Notes under the pieces: model-generated
What the model was told of the DNA's origin: nothing
Databases searched by the model: none
Seen by the model: only the letters and a program-made list of their open reading frames with translations
Translations under genes and position numbers: made by a program
Shown: positions 50,801-61,883 of the stretch, piece after piece
Numbering within the stretch: the first letter of the stretch is position 1
Layout: each line of letters starts with the position of its first letter
Assembly (NCBI RefSeq): GCF_004027225.2
Contig: NC_044278.2
Location: 96,216,743-96,280,742 of the forward strand
DNA: 64,000 nt
Direction of reading: 5' to 3'
DNA from: Strigops habroptila
Taxonomy: Eukaryota; Chordata; Aves; Psittaciformes; Psittacidae

Positions 50801-51138
50801 ACTTTTTTTAAAGACTCAGATGCTTGTTTTGTACAATATGAAGCTTTTCATGTAGTTGCAGTAAGAGGTAAGTCAAGACTATAAAATGTCTTGACTTAAA
50901 GAAAATTGTCCATCTCCAAAAATTTTCTATAGAAAAATGCATATTAAAATGATGCTAGAGCTTTACTAGCAATAGCACTTTTAGTATCTTTTTGACCATA
51001 AATTGTATCAGACTTTTTTTTTGTAAAATATTTAAAATATTCCTTCATTCCTGCTTGTAAGATACTTTCAACATTAGCAAGCAAAACTCAGTATTTAATA
51101 GTTTAATAATAGGGGGGTTTTGTTTTATTTTATGTGCT
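44807..51138. other. Intergenic stretch, middle part
   Basis: No gene supported. It holds a pyrimidine-rich tract at about 45.40-45.43 kb. Around 48.7-50.7 kb there are several longer, stop-broken frames on both strands that might be a very old decayed element, but nothing in them matches a family I can name. Confidence 0.7.
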
Positions 51139-51140
51139 CA

Positions 51141-51945
51141 AATCATAGAATCACAGAATGATTTGGGTCGGAAGGGTCCTTTAAAGATCATCCAGTTCCA
51201 ACTCACTGCCACAGGCAGGGACACCTTCCACTAGAGCAGGTTGCTCAAAGTCCCATCCAGCCTGGCCTTGAACACTGCCAGGGATGGGGCAGCCACAGCT
51301 TCTCTGGGCAACCTGTGCCAGTGCCTTCTTGTAAAAAAAAATTTCTTCTCATGTCCAATCTAAACCTACACTTTTTCAGTTTAAAACTGTTGCCATTTGT
51401 GCTGTCACTACAATCCTTGGTAAAAAGTCTCTCCCTGTCTTTCTTGTAGGCCCTGTTTAGGTACTAGAAAGCTGCAATAAGGTCACCCTGGAGCCTTCTC
51501 TTCTCCAGGCTGAACAAGTCCAACTCCCTCAGTGTGTCTCCTCCATACCAGAGGTGCTCCAGCCCTCCGATCATTTTTGTGGCCCTCCTCTGGACTCGCT
51601 TGAGCAGGTCCACATCCCTCTTGTGTTGGGGGCCCCAGAGCTGGATGCAGTGCTCTGGGTGGGGTCTCACCAGAGCAGAGGGGCAGAATCACCTCCCTTC
51701 ACCTGCTGGCCATGCTCCTTTGGATGCAGCACAGGATATATTTGGCTTTCTGGACTGCAAGTGCGCATGGCCAGCTCATGTCCAATTTTTTGTCCACCAC
51801 TATTCCCAAGACCTTGTCCGTAGGGCTGCTCTCAATCCATTCATCCCCCAATCTATATTGATATGGGGGTTGCTCCAACCTGGGTGCAGGACCTTGCAGT
51901 TGGCCTCATTGAACTTCATGAAGTTTCAGATGGCTGAAAGCATTT
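51141..51945 (-). mobile_element. CR1 LINE, 5'-truncated, ~800 bp, with reverse transcriptase C-terminal remnant
   Basis: The largest repeat in the window. On the plus strand it opens with AATCATAGAATCACAGAATG (reverse complement of the CR1 tail) and ends after GCCTCATTGAACTTCATGAA. On the minus strand it encodes the C-terminal end of the CR1 ORF2 polyprotein ([34 protein letters not shown]) and then the 3' region. The catalytic part of the reverse transcriptase and the endonuclease are absent because of the 5' truncation, so this copy cannot move by itself. Confidence 0.95.
51464..51670 (-). pseudogene. CR1 ORF2 C-terminal fragment
   Basis: A 68-codon open remnant within the CR1 copy with the motifs [16 protein letters not shown] and [15 protein letters not shown]. 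These are typical of the region just after the reverse transcriptase domain of CR1-clade non-LTR retrotransposons. It is a relic; there is no sign of a host-recruited gene. Confidence 0.9.
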
Positions 51946-51949
51946 TGTT

Positions 51950-54900
51950 CACCTAACAACATCCACTGTAGGCCCATGTGTAGTAAAGGTGAGAAAAAAA
52001 AAAGTAGCAGAAAGAGAAAAGTTGTTGAAAGAAAATGTTCCGTGATATTCCCTGTTCTTAATTGTACACTTCAGATGAAAGAAAAGGAAACCTTTAAAGT
52101 GTGTTTCCAAGTAGAAAATGTATTTATTCATGATACTCCATGATTCTTCAGCATCATAGAGGGAAGTAAGGTTTAGGAAAAAAAACCCAAAGCCCAGTTC
52201 TGACATCCTGAGGCCTAGAGAAATACAAGAATAATGAGCTTAGAAGAACTAGTGGTCAGAAAGTTCCACCAAAAAGACAGTGAATTAAATTATGGAGGGT
52301 TTTTTGCAGCAACTTAGGAGCCCAAAATGTGAGTAATACTATAGCAGGATCAATGAGGACAAAGGAAACAGCAATAAGACTGCATACAATGCTAGAACTG
52401 CTTATGGGGCAAAATGTATGAGCCAGGAGTTCTCATTTGCAGCCCACACACTGACACAGCATCACTTTTTTTGTTCTCACATGTTCACAGTCAGTTACAA
52501 AGCCAACAGCACTTGCATGGAAGCTAAAAATGAATGTATTCCCTCTCAATAAGGTGCTGCACAGTGATCCTGACATGCATATTTTTTTAAAGCTAATCTT
52601 TTCCTCCACAACTTTGACCTGCAGCAAATTTAAGATGTGTTTCTGGTATGCCCTCATTTTCTGAGTGCCCACATAAAACAAACCTAGTGAAATATAAAAC
52701 TGTCAGAATGAGTATACAGGACTTATCAATAGAAACATGATAGGATGTACTATTCATTGTGTGACCTATAAATAGCTGGAGCAAAATAATGAGCAAAATA
52801 ATGAGTGTCTAAATTTGAGGGTGCATTTTTATAACAAGTTTTGTAGTTTTAAGCAAGATGGACAAGCGCATTTTCCACAGAACATTTTGGTGCTCTGTGA
52901 AGTTTGCCTTTCTATATTTCTAGAGCTATATTTCTAGCTCATCTATATTTGTTTCCCACATGCTTCCAAGAATGATGTAGCATCTGAAATTAAAAATATT
53001 TTTCAGTAGCTATCTTATGAAGGCTATCACTGCAGACAAAACTGGAGAAGGAGAGAAGTACATAGAAGTGTAAGGTTTGAAGAAATTATAAATCCCATAT
53101 ACTGCAAAGCTGGAAAACATTTTGTTTACAAACAGGCAGAAAGAAAAGAAAGGGAGACAACAAAGTATTCCACATTTGATGGCTGTTGAGAGGCAACTCT
53201 ACTTGTTGCCAAGTGGTTTTACTTTTTTTTTATGTGATTGTCTTTTGTATATAAATTCTTTGGGTTTGCATGGGTGACTGAGGAAGAGGCCTCTGAAGCT
53301 GAAATCTGGCTTACTGTCAACAGAGGAGTTTTAAATTTAAGCACTGAATCAGTCAAAGTGCAGTTTTGCTCCTACACTACTTCCCTGCTTGCAGAGTAAG
53401 AGCAACTGGAATCAGATTATTTAATGGCTCAAAGGGGCATGTGTTGAAAAGTTTGGGCCTAAGATTTAATCACCATAAAATAGTTTTTCTTTATTAAAGG
53501 CCTGTTCTTGGGATTGTTAATATTACTCTTATTATTGTTGAGCACTTTATAAACGGACTGTATTTCTTAGTATCCGTAAAGAGGCCAACCTATTTATTAA
53601 ATTGTCTTACTCGGTGCCCCCAGCGCTTGCCAGTTTAAGCTGAAAGGTATGAGAGATGTCACTGTGTTGCCAGATCATGTAATGATCATTATTTTGCAGA
53701 AAAGTTACAATTACGCCACAACAGAACACATCGCTGTGCTTCCTGGCCAAAGCATTTCTCCTCTTCTTGTACCAGAAGCAACAACTTCGCAGACAGGAGT
53801 ACCTAAACACAGGGCTGACAGCAGAGCTGGGGATCATCCAGCTAGCTCATCTCTGGGCCACCCTTTTCACCTGCAGGTTGGGGTTCTCTCCTGCTTGTCT
53901 GAACTGTCACTCAAGACGTGATTACCTACTTTTTAGTTTGCAAAACTCAGAAGAATCTTACCTTGATATGCCTAAATAAATAAATAAGCAAATAAATAAA
54001 ATCCCCAAACCAACCAACCAACCAACCAACAAAACAGAAGATGGAGCCAGAGAGCAGCTTTTAAAGCAAACTGCCTGAGAAGATGGAAATTCGGTTTGCT
54101 CCAAATCATAAGCTTCAAAGACTGCAGATGAGGAACTAGAGAAAGTCTTCCAAGACTCTGGTGCAGCACGAGGACATGGAAAGCGGCTCCACTGTCTGTG
54201 AATGCACCAGTTCAAACTGCTTCTTCCCAGAGGTCTGTTGTCATCCTGTACATGAACCTGTGAGCCACTGTTACTGCTCATAGGCAGGCAGCCTAATTCT
54301 GCTCTAGCCAAATCAAAGGAGTGAAAGTCAACCCACATCAAGAATGTACAAAACTAACACAGGGAAGGATGTTTATTTACCATGGTGCCAAAAAGCAGTG
54401 TAAGAGAAATGATGCTAAGAAACAAAGATAAGGTAATATTAATTTGAGATAAAGTAAGCTGATTTTTTCAGCTCGTTTTTCACTCTGTGTTACTGATGGA
54501 TATACTCTTCTGGGAAAGTTCAAATAAACCAAGCATAACATCCTAGTGACCACATCTTCCACCAATTCAGAATTTATATTAACAAGAAAAAGAACTTTTA
54601 AATGCTGACACCATATACATTTTTGTGATTTCCTGCAAAAAGCACATAGCAGAGTGCATCATTTGATTCTTACTCATACAAATACTTTGAATGCAGAAAA
54701 AGAACTGGATAAGCTTGTTTTTCTTGGCTTCAAATTCAGTTACTAAGTCATCTTGCTTTCAGTCCTAACAATATTTTTAATCCATGCAATTTGATCTGAA
54801 AGTGATGACAGAAAAGAAATTAAAAAAATAAAAAAAAAAATCTGCTAGGAGGTATTTGTAAGATTTATTTTCTTGATTTTTTTTTCCCCCCAGTTATAAG

Positions 54901-57300
54901 GGGAAACATTTTTCTAAACTAACCCTAATTTTGCTTCAGAATGTGCTCATAAAACTTGATGTCTGCAGCAATTCTAACTTGAAATCCTTTTGTCCATTAG
55001 TTTTTGTCATTATGGGAAAATTGTTGTTTAAAAGTTTTTGGTTTAAATGTGTGTGACAATGATAGATCTGGGAGAACATTCAGGTCTTGGTGGCAATTTC
55101 AGTGCCTTTTCCACCATTATGACATTATTCTTTCAGCCTGTTGGGTAGAATGCTTCAGGAGGAAGCTTCAGGTTCCCATCTCACTTCGAAACCTTTCTAT
55201 TTCTTTTCTGCTTCCCTTCCTCCTCTCCCCAGGTTTCTATGCATTACTTTTTCTTCCCTCAGTCATAGCGAAACTGTTTTGGTGTGCAATAATTTCCCAA
55301 TCATACTTCCCCCTCTTCTAACGGAGAGTAGAGCATTGACCTCAGGTTTGCACACCTGGTAAAGTGATGTACTAGACCTCAGGACACCTTTCTGTTATTC
55401 AAGTGCCTTCCCGGTCTTGCAGAGGAAGTCACCATTACAGATAAGCTTTAAAACACACCCTTAAGATTCTTATCTTGACTGGCCGCCATTGGAGTCTTTC
55501 TTGTATTGTGTTGTCTTCCACCTCCTCCCCCCAAAGGGTAACTTATTTACAAATATCAAACCTTTATATACAGCATATATTTCATTTCAGCATATTGTTA
55601 TTTGGCTTTGGTCTAGAATGCATGCCCACCTTCCAGTGTTTTCCCCCAGTGTCTTAAACCTTGAAGGATTAGTCTTGGACCTGAAACTGTTTAAAGATAC
55701 AGGAAAGACAAGGTTAATAGGGAAATGTAATAAGTCTAAATAGGCAATTGAAGAAAATCCAGCTAATTTGGGGGATACATAGGACCTATTTCCAGTCCTG
55801 TGAACCACACCTTTACCTATCAAAGCCACTCATTTTCTCCATTACTTGCTTACTTAAAGGGCCGTTTGGCAAAAAGTCTTCTGGGTCTCCCAAGGGCCTG
55901 CAGTCCGTTGGTCCAGCATGCTCTCGGTTTATCTGTCAGCAATGCACAGTGCCCAATCTTGAACAAAAACGACTACAAGGACAGCAGACCTTGACAGACT
56001 TCAATTTTATAAGACATGTTTAGATACACATCGTTCTGAAAACTGTCAAGTATATTGGTGTCTTCAGAGACTATCTCCCATATCTCATCAAGCAGCAAGG
56101 CAAACATTTCTATCTGTAGGTCTAACCTAGGACCGCAGGATCATCCGTAGCAGTAAGAGGTTTGGTCTTTGCCTCTTTAGTAACAGTTTCCTTCTAAGAA
56201 TTACGAGAAAGAGATGTTATCTGGTACAATCACACTTCCTGTGGGAAATAGTTTGAGACTGCAGATTCATTTCCTATATGCCATTATACAGCCATCATCT
56301 GCCGCTGACTGGACACTTCCCTCCACAATAGACTTCTGTAACTCTAATAGTTCAGTCGAGTAAAGTTTAAATGTCTTGCTGTGGTCCTGCAAATATTGCT
56401 TGTTTGTTTAGCATAACAGAGATTACTAAACATTGTGAAAATTTAGTTTCTGCCCCAAGAATTTACTGTATCTTTCCTCTGTTGCCTATATCTACTACAT
56501 AGGCAACATAAGTGCCAAGTGGGCAGCCAGGATTTGTTCTGTTGCTGACGCTGCTCTGCATTACTCCCAGAGAAAAAGTAAACTCCTGATCTTTAAGGTT
56601 TTCATACCTGATTTTTTCTTCCCCCCCACAGAGAAATGCTGCTCATTAGCTTAGTGTGGGCACATATAAAGTTACAGCTGAAATAATGCTTTCCAATCTG
56701 CTTATTACTTCTGCAATGCAAGACAACAGTTCAGACACTGAGCATGATTTTCCAGAATGTTTTGAGACAGATTATGAAAGTTTGGCAAATACCTCAGGAG
56801 GAAGTGCTTTTTCCACTGGCTTTAGCACAGATTTGGGTATGTTATCTGACCTTCTTGGACCTCGATGAATCCGTCACGAAAAGTGACTGTAAAGTAGCAT
56901 CTTTTTGAAAATGAGCTGCTGGAAATCTGTTTCATTTCCCTTAGGATTGAGCTGTTGGATGATGAATTTCTACTGCCATTGCTCAAGCAGCCCTGCCACA
57001 CTGCAAACCTGCTACGAACCACCCCTGCCTGCCAGAAGGCTTGCACTGACCATCACCTCTGTCTGAGCTGCCCCTGCGTTTTATGTCACCCATTTTCAAC
57101 ACCGAATATTGAAATTCACATAGAAATTGTTCAATTACGTAAACCTTGTTTGATGCAGAAAACGCTACAGAAAGTTTAGTACAGCAAAGTGCTAAGGTCT
57201 AATGTAGCAGCAGCAATCTCGTCTTTACCGCACATGCTGACCTTCAGTCCCCAAGATAAGCTCAGATAGGAAAAAACAATGTAAACACCCCTTTATTTCG
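51950..57300. other. Intergenic stretch, right part
   Basis: Upstream of the WDFY2 island. It contains AAAT and AACC microsatellites near 54.0 kb and a short A run near 54.83 kb. One 70-codon acidic frame at 56.65-56.87 kb is noted under findings. No gene is supported. Confidence 0.7.
53974..54031. repeat. Adjacent (AAAT)n and (AACC)n microsatellites
   Basis: An interrupted AAAT array runs into ATCCCC and then about six CAAC/AACC units. Confidence 0.9.
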
Positions 57301-57309
57301 CAAAAGGGT

Positions 57310-58130
57310 TCACAGGAGCTTGACTGCGGGACGGACACAACAGCCTAACCGTGCCAACAGAGGAGCACTAGGCACTCGCCATAAGCGGGACACGTTTACC
57401 TGCCTGCCCCCTGAGGTTTACACGCGCTCAGCCCCGGCAGCCGCTGGAAGGGCGGCCTTTGAAGGAGATGTGTGTTTAAACCCCGTTCTGGCCGGAGGGT
57501 TTCCCTCGCTGAGGCGCAGCGGCTCCGCACGCCGAGATGGCAGCGACCGGCCGCCATTTTCACCCCCCTCCGGCTACCCCGCCCCGCCCCGCCCCGCTCC
57601 GCCCGGCCCGGCCCAGCCCGTCTCGGGGGCGGTGCCGCTGCCGCCGCGTTGGTTCCTGCTTCCCAGGGAGCCCGCGGCGGCGCCCGGCTTCGGCAGGTCG
57701 CTCCTCGGGCTCGGCAGTGCGGGCCGCCTCCCCCGGCAGCAGCCTCCTCCGGCCGCAGCGGCGGTGTCCACCGGCCCCGCGGCGCCCATGGCGGCGGAGC
57801 CCCAGCCCAAGGCGCTGACTCGCAAGCCCCTCCTGCTCCACAAAGTGGAGGGCTCGCAGGAGGTGGTGAACATGGCAGCGATAGTGCCCAAGGAGGATGG
57901 GGTCATCAGCGTCTCCGAGGACAGGTACCGGGGAGCGGGCGTCCGCAGGTCCTCTGGGGCCGTGGCGGTGGGCTGTCACCTGCCACCATCACTTGTCCGT
58001 GGTGGTGGTGGCGATGGGCCCCCATTGCAGGACCCACCGGTGATGGAGCGCCGTTGCAGGACCCCACGGGTGATGGGCCACCCCCACCACCGAGGAGTGG
58101 TGGTGGGAGGTGACAGGTCGTGCGGTGGTG
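57310..58130. promoter_or_regulatory. WDFY2: CpG island / WDFY2 promoter
   Basis: GC- and CpG-rich sequence around WDFY2 exon 1. No TATA box is visible. Two or three overlapping GC boxes (CCCCGCCCC, about 57.57-57.60 kb) follow a YY1-like site (CCGCCATTTT, 57551-57560). This suggests an SP1/YY1-type TATA-less promoter with starts near 57.55-57.65 kb and a leader of roughly 150-250 bases; the exact start cannot be read from sequence. Confidence 0.7.
57788..57924 (+). CDS. WDFY2: WDFY2, WD repeat and FYVE domain-containing protein 2, coding exon 1 (residues 1-45 plus two bases)
   Basis: Seen: MAAEPQPKALTRKPLLLHKV, then EGSQEVVNMAAIVPKEDGVI and SVSED plus two bases of an arginine codon, ending at the donor ACAG|GTACCG. 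Known: WDFY2 (about 400 aa) is a beta-propeller protein with a FYVE finger inserted near its C-terminal end; it binds PI3P on early endosomes and has been linked to Akt signalling and endocytosis. This exon gives the N-terminal tail and the start of the first WD40 repeat (MAAIVPKEDGVISVSEDR). The start codon matches the family N-terminus and has G at +4; the frame is open for 156 codons upstream, which I take as leader because that part is low-complexity and GC-driven. Exon 2 (beginning TVRVW-like) was not found in the window and must lie to the right. Confidence 0.95.
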
Positions 58131-58185
58131 GTCCATGACCAGCGAGTGATGATGGTGGTGACAGACCACCACTGTTGCTGGTGTG
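57998..58185. repeat. GGTGGT/CCACCA-rich minisatellite-like region
   Basis: Imperfect tandem copies of a ~28-base unit (TTGCAGGACCCACCGGTGAT, then TTGCAGGACCCCACGGGTGA), mixed with runs of GGT and CCA on the same strand. GGTGGTGGTGG at 58001 could form a two-tier quadruplex; the CCACCACC runs could pair with the GGTGGTGG runs as hairpins. Confidence 0.7.
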
Positions 58186-61100
58186 ACTTTAACTCCACCA
58201 GCGGAGTCCAGGCAAGAGCCAGGGTCACAGTGGTCCAGCACGGGGACATGGCTTTAGGCAGCCACATCACGTCCTGCAGGGGAAGGAGCTTAGAGGTCTT
58301 CACCTTGGTGTCCATCTTCTTCTCCAATGCAGCATGGGTCAGGGCGGTGAATGGGCTGGAGTGCTGCTGAAACTTGCAGGAGTCGAGTGACTTTTCTGAA
58401 CCAGGTTCAAATGGGATTTGAGATCACCTTCCTCACAAAGATTGCAGGGGAGGCTGTGAAGATCTTTGACCTTGCCTAAAGATTATGGTGGCGTTGGCTA
58501 GAACAGTGGTTTTGGTTCCCAGTTCCCCTCTCCGGCTGTTTCTTGGTAATTGTTTAAAAATACTGCGTATCAGTGATAAGATCTTGGAGTTATACCTCTT
58601 GTCATAATGCTGCCAAAGAGGAGAATGTTTTCAGGCCGTTCAGCTGGGCTGTGCGAGGTCCGAGGCTGCCCAGAAGCGGCCCTGTCCCTTCTGAAAGAGC
58701 TCGAACTCAATGTAGCCCTGCAGCTGGAGCTTCAAAACTCTATCTTGAAGGTGCCTTCCTTTAAAGTAAGAGCTTGCTTTTCTTGCAGAGTCCATAAATA
58801 GTTACTTTAAGCAGTTTCTTGCAACTCAGGTGTAACCTGTGTCCCCAGCTTGAAAGACAAATGTTGACCAGTGTGTGAATATGTTTTGATTCTCAAGGTT
58901 GGTTTTTTTTTTTTGTGGACTGTTTCTCTTGGATGCCTGTTATCCTGCTGAGCGGCTGCTTTTATGTCTCTGCCAGCTTTCTGGAAAACTGTCAGTATTT
59001 CTTTCATCTTGTCTTTGTCCTCACTGTGAGTTAGTTTTCAGCTGGTTGTCAAATACGTGCAAATTCAAGATCATTTCAGTTCATCTAAGATGTGGTCTCC
59101 AAGTGAACTCTCATGCCTCGTAGAAAGAGGAACTGAGCTACTTCAAACAAGTACACTGTCAAAGGGACTTTAAACAGTTTTGCATTGCTATGTGCTCACA
59201 ATTTTGTTGTCCTTGCATTTTTTGTGTATTTGTTGTGAAGCTTGAGTTTGTTTTGGCTCACTGTAGCTGTTTGTTAAGCTTATTCAGTCAATTCTTTCTA
59301 TCTGTAAGAAAGTATTTCTGAAATTAATTTGCTCTCATATAGGTGTCTCTCTCAATCTCTGCCTCTCCCCCACCAGAGAAAAAATACATAGCTTCTGCTG
59401 TTGTAGAATGTATGAGTTCCTGAGAACAACATGGTCCAAGTTTGTATTTCTACAAAGAGAAAAGGATTGATCAGAGGCCTTTGTTTCACTAATAACTGAT
59501 ATGTCAGGTTCAAGTAACAGGTGGTAAAGCAGAAACCAGCATTTTCACACTAAGAAACTCACCAATTTGTGAGGACGAGCCTCTCCTTTCCTGTCCCAGA
59601 GCAAACCCCGGGGTGCAGGTCAGTTAAGTCCTGCTTGCTGATGAAGCTGGGTAAAGAAATCTGCTGCTAGATGTGCTGCTAGATGTCTGAAGTTTTGCTG
59701 GTGATACAGGATAGCTCTGCAGATGTTACAATACTGTAGTAAGTCTGGAGGTTCCCAGGCTATTTTCTGTTTGAAGGCACTAACCAGGTAATTTGCCTGT
59801 TTGTGGGGCTGGTTTGCAGTGTCTTTTTGATGCTATAAGCTGCAGTCGTGCCTTTTATTTCTTTAGGCATGAAGATGTTGATTGATAGCTTTTTTTTTTT
59901 CCTTTTGTTTTCTGCCTGCATTAGCATTTTAATTGTAATTAAAAGGTTGAGAGACTATATCTTATTTGGAAGGAATAGCAGGTTGGAAGTCAAACTTGGA
60001 GGTATCAGGATACCTGAGGTGGAAGCATAATTTACCAGACTTTCAATACTTGTGGCTTATGATTAGATTTGTGCAGATCCTTATGGTGCCTTTTCCTGTT
60101 TGGACCTGCCTTCTAATGTTAGTGTTGTCATAGTTGTTTAATGGCCTTGGAATGTGGAGGGCTTTTAGAGATTCCCGGAAACTGTAAAAGACAGTTATGG
60201 AGATGCTATCTGCCTGTTTACTTGTTAGCCAAATAAGTGAGTTTTGGTTATGCTTCCCTGCCTGTGACATGTATGGCTCATGAGAGAAATGTTCTGAAAC
60301 TTTTGCAGAGAACTTCAGCAGGAACAACTTGCCATCTCCGGCACTTTCTCTTCAGGCTGGAGACGATGGGTCTTCAGGAGATGAAGAGGAGGGAGTTCTC
60401 CGTTGGTTTGCTGGCTAATGGCTGAACATATTGTTGAATGATAGTAGTCTTAACATTCACAACAACTGTACCACTGTAAAGGTTTTCTTTAGTGCACAAT
60501 GTGGCTCTATACCTATAAGCCCTTCAAAGCAGAGGCTGTCTCTAGTCTATTTTGTATGAGACCAGTGGTTTTATCTAGTTTTAAAAGACACAGAAGTGGT
60601 TTCAGCTATAACTTGCAGACATAGTCATGCATTATATAGCCCTGGATCATTGTATCTGTAGCACATACATGCACATATTTTGAGAAATAAAATGAGAACT
60701 GAGTAATAATAGAGAGTGTGGCCATTCCTCAAATAAGGGGGGGGAGAAGGAATCTTGGAGAGGGGAGTGGGGTTTGTATAGTTAACTAGATTTTCTAAAT
60801 TTTACGTAACCTGCAAGGTTGGAGTTTCTTTTCAGTGCACATCACCCATATGTTTTACATACTTTTTCTTCTAAGGAAAAGGGATGCACCTGTCTAGGCA
60901 GGTGAGAGTTAAAGGAGTGGCAGCATTTGTTATCCAAGAATGTATAAATCTGATGCAGGAGGGATGTAAGAAAGAAATTACTAGCTTTCATCCATGGCCT
61001 TTCACCTGCCAGCAAACGGGTGCAATTAACAGATCCATTTATCCAAACATGTAGAGTCTTGAGTGATCCATAGCATTTCATGCCCTAAGTGCTATATGTG

Positions 61101-61863
61101 AAGCTCAAGTGGGATTTTTCTGATGTGCATGGCTGGCCCTAAGTTGTCATCAGCTTCCTGTGCATTAAAAGCATGTTCTACCATTTCAAAATCACTGAGC
61201 ATCCTTGTCTTGTGTTGCCTTCAGAGGGAGATGTGGGTGTTGGGCATGTCTGAAAACTAGGTCACTGGTATGTCAAGTTCAGACATATCTAACTCCATGC
61301 TCCAGAGAAGATTTAGTGACACTAATCTCACCTGAACATGGGGATGCAGTGGGAGAAGTGCACTGACTCACCCAGCTTTCAGTGCAAGCAGTTCTGCACG
61401 GTGTTGCCACACTTCTGTGTTTCTCAAGAGCCTGCCAGTGATGTGAGGGCTAATTCAGCTGCGTGTCTGAAGTGCTGATTGTGTGTCACTGTGCAAGACT
61501 GGCAGGAGGGGTTAGGTGTCATTGTGGCAAACGTCCGCTTTGCCACTAGCCATCTTTTTTCCACTAGCTGTGTTGTAGGTGAGGAAAACTTAGACATACG
61601 CTTGTGTAGGCAACTTTCCTGCTAGTTATGAACTCTGGTCTGTGCCCTCTTATGGGTGGGTTCTGTCCTCACTTTCGTGCTACAGACCTTGGAAATGTAG
61701 GTGTTGAAGTCAAGAACTGTTCTTAAAGTATTCACAGGAGGTAAAAGTTTTCATAATCAACTGGAAATTGTCAAAATCCTTTCTTTTAAAAAAACCGTCA
61801 TTCTTGTCTCAAGGTGACAAAACATAGGAGAAAAATATTTATGCCATCGAAATGATATTATTT

Positions 61864-61883
61864 TATATGTATATATACATATA
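61864..61883. repeat. AT-rich perfect palindrome, 20 bp
   Basis: Half-site TATATGTATA followed directly by its reverse complement, inside a longer AT-only stretch in WDFY2 intron 1. Confidence 0.85.

Noticed and set aside
53958..54341. A 127-codon minus-strand frame
   Set aside because: Its end runs through the AACC and AAAT microsatellites and the rest has no splice or family support.
39600..57300. SERPINE3 or another known neighbour gene between INTS6 and WDFY2
   Set aside because: I looked for serpin-like segments and found none. As I recall, SERPINE3 lies beyond the 3' end of INTS6, which would be off the left edge.
57320..58138. A 272-codon plus-strand frame as the WDFY2 protein start
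   Set aside because: The part before 57788 is low-complexity leader sequence and the part after 57924 is intron. Only the middle 45 codons match WDFY2.
57560..58327. Minus-strand frames of 110-139 codons opposite WDFY2 exon 1
   Set aside because: They are antisense shadows of exon 1 and of the GGT/CCA-rich tandem region, with His/Pro or Arg/Gly runs and no family resemblance.
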